A DNA stretch of 11,751 nt, from the NCBI GenBank assembly GCA_031270215.1, contig JAISYB010000177.1:1-11751 (forward strand), read 5' to 3'. Position 1 is the first letter of the stretch. Every line of letters starts with the position of its first letter. Below the pieces are notes generated by a model. That model saw nothing but the letters and a program-made list of their open reading frames with translations. It did not search any database and had not been told where the DNA came from. Position numbers and translations under genes: made by a program. This stretch comes from Streptococcaceae bacterium. GTDB taxonomy: Bacteria; Bacillota; Bacilli; Lactobacillales; Streptococcaceae. Shown one piece after another: positions 6,524-11,751 of this stretch.

Positions 6524-6532
6524 TGTTATGAT
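6524..6532 (+). promoter_or_regulatory. Possible extended -10 promoter for recJ-apt
   Basis: TGTTATGAT fits TGnTATAAT with one mismatch, about 100 bases before the recJ start. No good -35 is seen. A second candidate, TTGACT at 6583 with TATATG at 6605-6610 (16-base spacing), would give a very short leader. The SDR-recJ gap is 178 bases, so a separate promoter is plausible, though read-through is not excluded. Confidence 0.35.
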
Positions 6533-6557
6533 TAGATGTGTTGGATAGATAAACGTC

Positions 6558-6588
6558 AGTCAAAGCAACATTGATTTAAGGCTTGACT
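6558..6588 (+). other. Inverted repeat in the recJ leader
   Basis: AGTCAA-A-GC (6558-6566) can pair with GCTTGACT (6581-6588): 8 bp with one bulged A and a 14-base loop. It has no T tract, so it is not a terminator. It could be an operator, a leader hairpin, or chance. Confidence 0.3.
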
Positions 6589-6633
6589 AACTACTTAACG
6601 TTTATATATGCTGATTATTATGGAGGATTAATT

Positions 6634-8892
6634 TTGTTATCAAAATATCAATGGCAATATACCAATCATTTAGATGAAAATGTGTCAGAGGACGGGCTAG
6701 GCTTTTCACAGCTGACTGCTCGCCTGCTTCATGCACGTGGTATCACAGATCCTACAGAGCTTGAACAGTTTTTTAATCCAACACTTGCGCATTTGCATGA
6801 CCCTTTCTTGTTAAATGATATGGCAAAGGCAGTCATGCGGATAGAACAAGCAATCAGTAATGGAGAAGTTATCTTAATCTACGGCGACTATGATGCTGAT
6901 GGTATGACGAGCGCTTCGGTACTAAAGGAAGCTTTAGACGAGCTGGGTGCTGAGGTTTTGACTTATTTACCCAATCGTTTTACGGATGGTTATGGGCCAA
7001 ATCAAGAGGTTTATCAGTACTATATTGAGAATGAAAATGTCAACTTAATTATTACTGTTGATAATGGTGTGGCAGGATTTGAAGCGATTGAATATGCAAT
7101 GGGTTGCTCAGTGGACGTGATTGTGACCGATCATCACAGTCTGCCTAAGGAGTTACCTAACGCATTTGCCATCATTCACCCTGAGCATTCTAGTGCAGAT
7201 TATCCATTCAAGCATTTGGCAGGTGTCGGTGTGGCTTATAAGCTTGCGAGTGCGCTTTTGGGGGAAGCACCGATTGACGCTTTAGACTTAGTGGCGATTG
7301 GCACAATTGCGGATATGGTGCCTCTAACTGGTGAAAATCGCACACTTGTTATGCTCGGACTTGCTCAAATGAAGCTGACGGAGCGTGAGGGCTTATTGGC
7401 GTTATTAAAGCTTTCAGGCGTTGACTTGAAGGATTTGAGCGAGGAGGATGTAGCATTCCAAATTTCTCCTCGTTTAAATGCACTCGGTCGATTGGACGAC
7501 CCGAATTCTGCGATTGAGCTTTTGAGTGGATTTGATGAGGGCGCTTTGGAGCTGGCTCAGATGTTTGATGATAAAAATACGGAACGAAAAGCGCTGGTTC
7601 AAGCCATGCTTGCCGAAGCCATGGCAATGATTGATTTAAAGGATGACGTTCACGTTTTGGCAAAGGCAGACTGGCATCCGGGCGTTTTAGGGATTGTTGC
7701 AGGAAATATTGTTGAAGCTACCGGTAAGCCAACGATTTTACTCACCATTCAGGACGGAATTGCTAAAGGTTCGGCACGAAGCGTTGAAGCATTAGATTTA
7801 TTTCAAGCAATGGATTTACACCGTGAGTTATTTATCGCTTTTGGAGGTCATGCAGGTGCAGCGGGCATGACACTGGCAGAAGAAAATATATCTCAGCTTA
7901 AGGCAGCTTTAGAGGGCTATGTATCAGAACAAGAGATTGATTTGTCGCAAAAAGCCTCGTTAGTGATTGATGAAATTCTTGAGCTTTCGGAGATTTCGAT
8001 TGATTTAATTCGTGAAATCAATCGCTTATCCCCCTTTGGTATGGCTAATCCTAAGCCAGTTTTTGCCATTTCAAATGTCAGAACGTCACTTGTTCGTGCC
8101 ATCGGTGCTAATCAAGAGCATTTGAAATTGAAAATTACGGATGATATAAATGAACTTTCCGTCATCGCCTTTAATCAAGGCAAGCAAAAGGATTTGTTAG
8201 GACAGCTTAAAGGCTTTGATATTGCGGGAACCTTATCAATTCATTCATGGAATGCTCAGACGAATCCCCAACTGATGATGAATGACTTTGCAGTTAATGG
8301 TGTGCAAATTTTAGATGTTCGCAGTAAGACTGAGGCATTGCCTGAGGAAGCAGATTATCTGATTTTTGATGAAAAGCTCAAGCAACAATTTTCAAAAGTA
8401 CATCAGGTTTCGCTTAAAAAGACTGCCGGTGTTGATTCTTTAGTGATTGTTGATGTACCGAGTGCGCCAGACGACTTGGCAAGCTTTCTTGTAGCAAACG
8501 ATTATCAGCTGATTTATTTCAAAAATATGATTGTCAGACCAAAGTATCTCAATGGTGTGGGCACTAGAGGGCAGTTTGCTAGTTTATTCAAGCTCATTCG
8601 GCAATATCCGCTGATTGATGTTCGTCATAAGCTTTCCGGCATGGCACAATTTTTAAAAATAGAGCAAGAGCTTTTAGTTGATATGATTAAGATTTTTGAG
8701 GAATTAGGTTTTGTGTCTATCAAGAGCGGGGTTATGCAGGCGGTTGAAAGTCCTGAAAAACACGCAATTGAGAGTAGCAAAATCTACCAGAAGCGCAAAG
8801 AAGCAGTAGAAATCGAATCATTCTTTGCCCTAGAGGACGTCCGGACGATTTACCAAAAATTAACCGAAAATATAGGAGAGAAGCAGGAATGA
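6634..8892 (+). CDS. recJ: Single-stranded-DNA-specific exonuclease RecJ
   Basis: A 752-residue DHH-family 5'-3' single-strand DNA exonuclease used in recombinational and mismatch repair. Motifs: GDYDADGMTSAS (84-95), DNG (143-145), TDHH (165-168), IHPEH (181-185), GTIADMV (223-229) and the DHHA1 motif AFGGHAGAAGM (402-412). The OB-type DNA-binding domain follows at about 440-550, and then the extra C-terminal RecJ domain found in Firmicutes (about 560-752). The start is taken as TTG at 6634: GGAGG (6622-6626) lies 7 bases upstream, and the resulting LSKYQWQY fits the family N-terminus (YEWQF or similar). The longer frame from 6583 adds 17 residues unlike RecJ. Weak UUG initiation would keep expression low. 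The stop overlaps the apt start (ATGA). Confidence 0.95.
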   Translation: MLSKYQWQYTNHLDENVSEDGLGFSQLTARLLHARGITDPTELEQFFNPTLAHLHDPFLLNDMAKAVMRIEQAISNGEVILIYGDYDADGMTSASVLKEALDELGAEVLTYLPNRFTDGYGPNQEVYQYYIENENVNLIITVDNGVAGFEAIEYAMGCSVDVIVTDHHSLPKELPNAFAIIHPEHSSADYPFKHLAGVGVAYKLASALLGEAPIDALDLVAIGTIADMVPLTGENRTLVMLGLAQMKLTEREGLLALLKLSGVDLKDLSEEDVAFQISPRLNALGRLDDPNSAIELLSGFDEGALELAQMFDDKNTERKALVQAMLAEAMAMIDLKDDVHVLAKADWHPGVLGIVAGNIVEATGKPTILLTIQDGIAKGSARSVEALDLFQAMDLHRELFIAFGGHAGAAGMTLAEENISQLKAALEGYVSEQEIDLSQKASLVIDEILELSEISIDLIREINRLSPFGMANPKPVFAISNVRTSLVRAIGANQEHLKLKITDDINELSVIAFNQGKQKDLLGQLKGFDIAGTLSIHSWNAQTNPQLMMNDFAVNGVQILDVRSKTEALPEEADYLIFDEKLKQQFSKVHQVSLKKTAGVDSLVIVDVPSAPDDLASFLVANDYQLIYFKNMIVRPKYLNGVGTRGQFASLFKLIRQYPLIDVRHKLSGMAQFLKIEQELLVDMIKIFEELGFVSIKSGVMQAVESPEKHAIESSKIYQKRKEAVEIESFFALEDVRTIYQKLTENIGEKQE

Positions 8893-9401
8893 ATTTAAAA
8901 AATTACATTGCAACGATTGAAAATTATCCGGAAGAAGGGATTTTATTTCGTGATATTACGCCGCTAATGGCAGATGGGGCAGCGTTTTGTCATGCAACGC
9001 ATGAGATTGTTGATTATGCTAAATCAAAGGAAATTGATATGGTTGTAGGACCAGAGGCACGTGGCTTCATTGTCGGTTGTCCTGTTGCTTATGCCTTAGA
9101 GGTTGGCTTTGCGCCTGTTCGTAAGCCAAATAAATTACCACGAAAAACAATTCAAGCAACCTACGCAAAGGAGTATGGCGATGATATTTTAACCATGCAC
9201 CAAGATGCGATAAAACCCGGACAACGTGTATTGATTGTCGATGATCTCTTGGCGACAGGCGGCACGATTTTAGCAACGATTGAAATGGTTGAGCGCTTAG
9301 GCGGCATTATTGTTGGTTGTGCCTTTTTAATCGAATTAGACGAGCTTAAGGGACGGGAGAAAATTAACAAATACGACATTAAAAGCCTAATGCATTTTTA
9401 G
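8889..9401 (+). CDS. apt: Adenine phosphoribosyltransferase
   Basis: A 170-residue type I phosphoribosyltransferase of normal length that salvages adenine with PRPP to AMP and pyrophosphate in the cytoplasm. The PRPP-binding motif VLIVDDLLATGGT is at 114-126. Other Apt signatures are FRDITPLM (20-27), VVGPEARGF (52-60) and RKPNKLP with the flexible loop (78-84). The ATG overlaps the recJ stop by four bases, so translation is probably coupled. Ribosome binding candidates are AGGAG (8874-8878) and AGGA (8884-8887), the latter too close on its own. The recJ-apt order is widespread in Firmicutes. No clear intrinsic terminator follows, so some read-through into metA is possible. Confidence 0.97.
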   Translation: MNLKNYIATIENYPEEGILFRDITPLMADGAAFCHATHEIVDYAKSKEIDMVVGPEARGFIVGCPVAYALEVGFAPVRKPNKLPRKTIQATYAKEYGDDILTMHQDAIKPGQRVLIVDDLLATGGTILATIEMVERLGGIIVGCAFLIELDELKGREKINKYDIKSLMHF

Positions 9402-9407
9402 TCTGCA

Positions 9408-9422
9408 ATAGTTTTTAACTAT
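9408..9422 (+). promoter_or_regulatory. MET-box-like site upstream of metA
   Basis: ATAGTT TTT AACTAT is a perfect 6+6 inverted repeat with a 3-base centre, close to the streptococcal MET-box TATAGTTTNAAACTATA bound by the LysR-type methionine regulator MtaR/MetR. Mismatches are the two outermost bases and one central base. Its centre is about 66 bases before the predicted metA transcript start, the usual place for a LysR-type activator. The consensus is recalled, the match is seen. Confidence 0.7.
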
Positions 9423-9434
9423 GGATATCCATAG
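9419..9434. promoter_or_regulatory. 16-bp perfect palindrome overlapping the MET-box
   Basis: CTATGGAT/ATCCATAG is fully self-complementary and shares four bases with the right end of the MET-box. It ends 11 bases before the metA -35. It could be a second binding site of the same regulator (LysR proteins often contact a second promoter-proximal site), a site for another factor, or part of a weak apt terminator, although no T tract follows. Confidence 0.45.
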
Positions 9435-9445
9435 ATTTAAGGTGT

Positions 9446-9474
9446 TTGCCAAGTAATTTTTCTCAGTCTACAAT
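9446..9474 (+). promoter_or_regulatory. Promoter of metA
   Basis: TTGCCA (9446-9451) and TACAAT (9469-9474) are 17 bases apart, each close to the sigma-A consensus. The expected start near 9481 gives a leader of about 40 bases with no room for a riboswitch or T-box, so control is expected at the DNA level through the upstream MET-box. Confidence 0.75.
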
Positions 9475-9519
9475 GGAGAGAACGATTTGATTTAAAAAAG
9501 CAAGAAAAGAGGAGTCTTT

Positions 9520-10461
9520 ATGCCGATTAATGTAGCAGCTGGCTTGCCTGCGATTTCAGAATTAAAAAAGGAAAATATCTTTGTGATGAGTGATTTGCGT
9601 GCAGCACATCAAGATATTAGACCTTTAAATATATTAATCTTAAATCTTATGCCGCGAAAAGACGTTGCTGAAACGCAGCTATTAAGATTATTGTCTAACA
9701 CACCTTTACAGATTAATGTTGATTTTTTATATATGGAAACGCATGAAACAAAGAATACTGCAAAGGAACACTTGGAGAGCTTCTATCATGGCTTTTTAGA
9801 AATTGAAGATAAGTTTTATGACGGCTTAATCATAACAGGCGCACCTGTTGAAACATTAGACTTTAAGGAAGTTGACTATTGGGAAGAATTAATCCAAGTT
9901 TTTGAGTGGCGAAAGACACATGTCTACTCAACGCTTTACATCTGTTGGGGGGCACAAGCCAGTCTTTATCATCATTACGGGATTAATAAAACCCTAAGAG
10001 CCTCTAAATTATCTGGTATCTATCGCCAAAAAATAGAGCCTGCTGCAAGTAAGCTTGAGTTATTCAGAGGATTTGATGATGAGTTCTTCTCACCACACTC
10101 TAGACATACGGAGGTGCTGGAGGCAGATGTTAAGGCGCATTCTCAACTTGAAACTTGGGTTAAGGGGGAAGAATCGGGACTTTCGGTGATTGGCTCGAAG
10201 GATTTGCGTGAAATCTACATTTTTGGACATCTAGAGTATGATCGTGATACGCTTTTATTTGAATATCAAAGGGATTTAAAGCTGGGAGAAAAACCACTTG
10301 TGCCGGCGCATTATTTTGTTGATGATAATCCTAAGAATTTGCCGAGGTTTAACTGGAATATGGCGGCATCACTATTCTTCACCAATTGGTTGAATTACGC
10401 TGTCTACCAAAATACATTTTACGACTTGAGCGAATTAAATCAATGGAATCCGCATTTATAA
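9520..10461 (+). CDS. metA: Homoserine O-acyltransferase MetA, predicted acetyl-CoA specific
   Basis: A 313-residue glutamine-amidotransferase-like acyltransferase that activates homoserine in the first committed step of methionine synthesis. Conserved parts: ENIFVMSDLRAAHQDIRPL (18-36), NLMPRK with Lys47 (42-47), TQLLRLLSNTPLQ (52-64), catalytic Cys142 in ICWGAQ, SPHSRHTEV (191-199) and FGHLEYDRDTL with His237 and Glu239. Residue 111, in TGAPVETLDF, is Glu. In Bacillus cereus MetA Glu111 goes with acetyl-CoA use, whereas E. coli has Gly and uses succinyl-CoA; the product is therefore probably O-acetylhomoserine. Databases often label such proteins succinyltransferase. The AGAGGAG site lies 5 bases before the ATG. 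It has its own promoter and MET-box. No metB- or metY-type gene lies next to it. Confidence 0.95.
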   Translation: MPINVAAGLPAISELKKENIFVMSDLRAAHQDIRPLNILILNLMPRKDVAETQLLRLLSNTPLQINVDFLYMETHETKNTAKEHLESFYHGFLEIEDKFYDGLIITGAPVETLDFKEVDYWEELIQVFEWRKTHVYSTLYICWGAQASLYHHYGINKTLRASKLSGIYRQKIEPAASKLELFRGFDDEFFSPHSRHTEVLEADVKAHSQLETWVKGEESGLSVIGSKDLREIYIFGHLEYDRDTLLFEYQRDLKLGEKPLVPAHYFVDDNPKNLPRFNWNMAASLFFTNWLNYAVYQNTFYDLSELNQWNPHL

Positions 10462-10473
10462 TTGACATGAAGA

Positions 10474-10500
10474 AAATGGCGATAGTTGTCGCAGTCATTT
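10474..10500 (+). other. Bulged hairpin after metA
   Basis: AAATG-GCGA (10474-10482) pairs with TCGC (10489-10492) and, after a 3-base bulge, CATTT (10496-10500), with a 6-base loop. It starts 12 bases after the metA stop. The run of T is short and part of the stem, so it is at best a weak terminator. Confidence 0.3.
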
Positions 10501-10589
10501 GTGCAAAATATTACCGAAAAAATTGTTACAAGATTTAACAGCTCAAAGCTATCATTTGTCTATAAAAATCAGTTGGAATGGAGTAGTTG

Positions 10590-11222
10590 ATGTCATTACT
10601 TAAAAATAAATATTTAATTACAGCAAATATTTCATGGCTGGTAATTTATCTATTCGGCAGGGTTATTCCGACTTTTAGCCGTGTCGTCTATTGGAATGCA
10701 TTTTTGGCTTTGATTGCGATTAATTTAGCTATTTTTTTGACCTCTGGTTTGAAAATTTCAAGATGGTTAAAGGGGATTTTATTTACGCTGTGGCTACTTT
10801 TTCAGCCAAATGCTTTCTATATGGCAACGGACGCGATACATATGAGTGACTTCACGACAATCTATCAATATCCAAGGGATTTACGCCATTTCTTAAATAT
10901 TAGTCGCTTTACCTTGCTTTTTTTAGGGATTAGCTTTGGCATTTGGTGCGGTATTGTTGGCATTCGTTTAGTGGTGGCAAGATATTTCAATCGTACTTGG
11001 CAGATGCGCTGGTTATTTTATTTTTCGATTTCAGTACTTACCTCAATTGCGGTCTATATCGGTCGATATGGTCGCTTGAATAGCTGGAATGTCATCACCC
11101 ACCCCGCTCTTTCGCTACAAAAAATCCTTGCTTTGCCATGGATAACGGTAGCGATGTTTACCTTGTTCTTTACCTTTTTACAGCTAGCAATAATTGCTGT
11201 GATTGAATATTGTCATGAATGA
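10590..11222 (+). CDS. DUF1361 family integral membrane protein
   Basis: A 210-residue, very hydrophobic protein with six predicted membrane segments (about residues 8-27, 33-52, 59-75, 105-131, 139-158 and 180-206). The family signature is visible: LFQPNAFYMATDAIH (70-84) between helices 3 and 4, where the Asn-Ala and Thr-Asp pairs are characteristic, and YIGRYGRLNSWN (156-167) after helix 5. No activity is known for DUF1361, so no function is assigned. ATG at 10590 is chosen because GGAG (10580-10583) lies 6 bases before it; a TTG one codon earlier is also in frame. It lies 128 bases after metA without a clear promoter and ends at a strong terminator, so it is either its own unit or the tail of the metA transcript. 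Confidence 0.85.
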   Translation: MSLLKNKYLITANISWLVIYLFGRVIPTFSRVVYWNAFLALIAINLAIFLTSGLKISRWLKGILFTLWLLFQPNAFYMATDAIHMSDFTTIYQYPRDLRHFLNISRFTLLFLGISFGIWCGIVGIRLVVARYFNRTWQMRWLFYFSISVLTSIAVYIGRYGRLNSWNVITHPALSLQKILALPWITVAMFTLFFTFLQLAIIAVIEYCHE

Positions 11223-11251
11223 TACGGTTAGTCTATGGATTTCAAATTGTT

Positions 11252-11290
11252 AAAAGCGGTAGAACTGCCTGATAAGTTCTATCGCTTTTT
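11252..11290 (+). terminator. Strong intrinsic terminator after the DUF1361 gene
   Basis: AAAAGCGGTAGAACT (11252-11266) pairs with AGTTCTATCGCTTTT (11275-11289) over 15 positions with a single G-U pair and an 8-base loop. The last bases form TTTTT (11286-11290). The A-rich left arm means it may also act on the minus strand. Confidence 0.92.
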
Positions 11291-11330
11291 GTATGTCGTC
11301 ACGTTGATATTGATATAGCTTCTATCAGTC

Positions 11331-11481
11331 GTGAACTTTCCAAAGTCGCCGAGGAGCTAGTTTTTCAAAGTTTTGTGAACTTTCTAAGAGTTGTTGAGTA
11401 GTTTCAAAGTGTGCGAGGATTTTTCAAAAATTTGCCGAGTAGTTCCCAAAGTCACCGTGGAAATTCCCAAAACCTCAAGCG
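11331..11481 (+). repeat. Cluster of about seven degenerate hairpin repeat units (family A, plus orientation)
   Basis: Units of 19-24 bases follow each other without gaps: 11331-11353, 11354-11374, 11375-11398, 11399-11417, 11418-11439, 11440-11459 and 11460-11481. Most have a small dyad around a pyrimidine-rich centre (ACTTTCCAAAGT in unit 1, AACTTTCTAAGAGTT in unit 3, AGTTTCAAAG in unit 4, TTTTTCAAAAA in unit 5, GTTCCCAAAG in unit 6), followed by a GC-richer tail such as GTCGCCGAG, GTGTGCGAG, TTTGCCGAG or GTCACCGTG. The same pattern occurs on the minus strand at 1136-1055. The units are too divergent and too closely spaced for CRISPR and show no coding pattern. Confidence 0.65.
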
Positions 11482-11663
11482 AAAAATATTTTCTCTTAGG
11501 GTAATTTTTAGGACATATCAGCTGTTTAGTGGTGTTGTTTGCATAGGGTTGGGCTTTTTTGCGTTTTGGGTCAGACGCTTTCTATTCATCTCCACAAAAT
11601 ATTTTACGCTGTCTTTTATTTTAAATATTTAGTAAGTTTCCGCTTTCTTTTTTCTAACTTTCG

Positions 11664-11672
11664 TGTTAAAAT
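11664..11672 (+). promoter_or_regulatory. Extended -10 promoter of the gene starting at 11732
   Basis: TGTTAAAAT fits TGnTAnAAT exactly. The -35 region (TTTCTT at 11644-11649) is poor, as is common with extended -10 promoters. The expected start is near 11679, giving a leader of about 53 bases. Confidence 0.55.
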
Positions 11673-11681
11673 GTAGTTAGT

Positions 11682-11696
11682 TTAAAAACGGTTTCA
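11682..11696 (+). promoter_or_regulatory. Possible cre site (CcpA operator)
   Basis: TTAAAAACGGTTTCA matches the cre consensus WTGNAANCGNWNNCA at every defined position except the G at position 3. It lies directly after the predicted transcript start, where CcpA binding represses. This suggests catabolite repression of the following gene. Confidence 0.45.
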
Positions 11697-11731
11697 ATAA
11701 AAGGGATTTTACTTGACAAAGGGGTGTTAAG

Positions 11732-11751
11732 ATGACTACACTATCGGACAG
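11732..11751 (+). CDS. Start of an unidentified gene (six codons visible)
   Basis: ATG at 11732 opens a frame reading MTTLSD that runs off the window. AAAGGGG (11718-11724) lies 7 bases upstream, and a promoter and cre-like site precede it. Six residues are too few to identify the product. The cre-like site hints at carbon metabolism or transport. Confidence 0.5.

Larger units (their letters stand above)
11223..11731. other. Noncoding region with terminator, hairpin repeat cluster and the promoter of the next gene
   Basis: About 500 bases without a convincing gene. It contains the terminator at 11252-11290, a cluster of degenerate repeats at 11331-11481, about 180 bases of AT-rich DNA (11482-11660) in which I see only two short AAAATATTTT palindromes, and then the extended -10, cre-like site and ribosome binding site of the gene starting at 11732. 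Confidence 0.75.

Noticed and set aside
9419..9440. Intrinsic terminator of recJ-apt formed by the CTATGGATATCCATAG palindrome
   Set aside because: The palindrome has no loop of its own and only a short TTT follows; location and MET-box overlap fit an operator better.
9481..9519. S-box, T-box or other methionine riboswitch before metA
   Set aside because: The predicted leader is only about 40 bases, too short for any such element, and no T-box or S-box core is visible.
11331..11481. CRISPR array
   Set aside because: Units are only 19-24 bases, directly adjoining, strongly divergent and without unique spacers; no cas gene is present.
11411..11632. 73-codon plus-strand open frame starting at GTG
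   Set aside because: It begins inside the repeat cluster, has no ribosome binding site, and has a composition of translated AT-rich noncoding DNA without a recognisable family.
1..11751. Mobile element, prophage, defence island or toxin-antitoxin pair
   Set aside because: No transposase, integrase, phage or toxin-like protein is encoded, and no terminal inverted repeats or target duplications were seen; gene content is core-genome type.

Overview
The window reads as chromosomal DNA of a low-to-moderate-GC Firmicute of the order Lactobacillales. Streptococcaceae (a Lactococcus- or Streptococcus-like genome) is most likely. The evidence is the EbsA-type membrane protein, the block obg - rnz - SDR - recJ - apt followed by metA, AAGGAG-type ribosome binding sites, extended -10 promoters, and a site resembling the streptococcal MET-box in front of metA. 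The species call is inference; no rRNA or species marker is present.

Layout. (1) 1-244, minus strand: 5' end of a branched-chain amino acid carrier (brnQ) with a near-consensus promoter and a weak CodY-like box. (2) 505-972, plus: ebsA-like gene, followed by about 390 noncoding bases holding two families of short hairpin-forming repeats and two convergent terminators. (3) 3133-1359, minus: a two-gene operon of a UPF0718/DUF318-type permease with a His-rich loop, then its TIGR03943-family partner. (4) 3396-6455, plus: obg, rnz and an SDR oxidoreductase, tightly spaced. (5) 6634-9401, plus: recJ (UUG start) and apt, overlapping by 4 bases. (6) 9520-10461, plus: metA with its own promoter and MET-box; residue Glu111 points to acetyl-CoA rather than succinyl-CoA. 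(7) 10590-11222, plus: a six-helix DUF1361 protein with a strong terminator. (8) 11223-11731: about 500 noncoding bases with a second cluster of one of the repeat families seen after ebsA, in the opposite orientation, then a promoter with a cre-like site and the first codons of another gene.

How the genes relate. Much of the window is housekeeping: ribosome/GTPase function (Obg), tRNA 3' processing (RNase Z), single-strand DNA degradation in repair (RecJ), adenine salvage (Apt) and methionine synthesis (MetA). The less understood parts are the permease pair, the SDR next to rnz, the DUF1361 protein and the noncoding repeats. I did not find convincing evidence of a new defence, mobile or biosynthetic system. 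The best leads are the shared degenerate hairpin repeats at 1055-1136 and 11331-11481 and the possible metal-linked permease operon.
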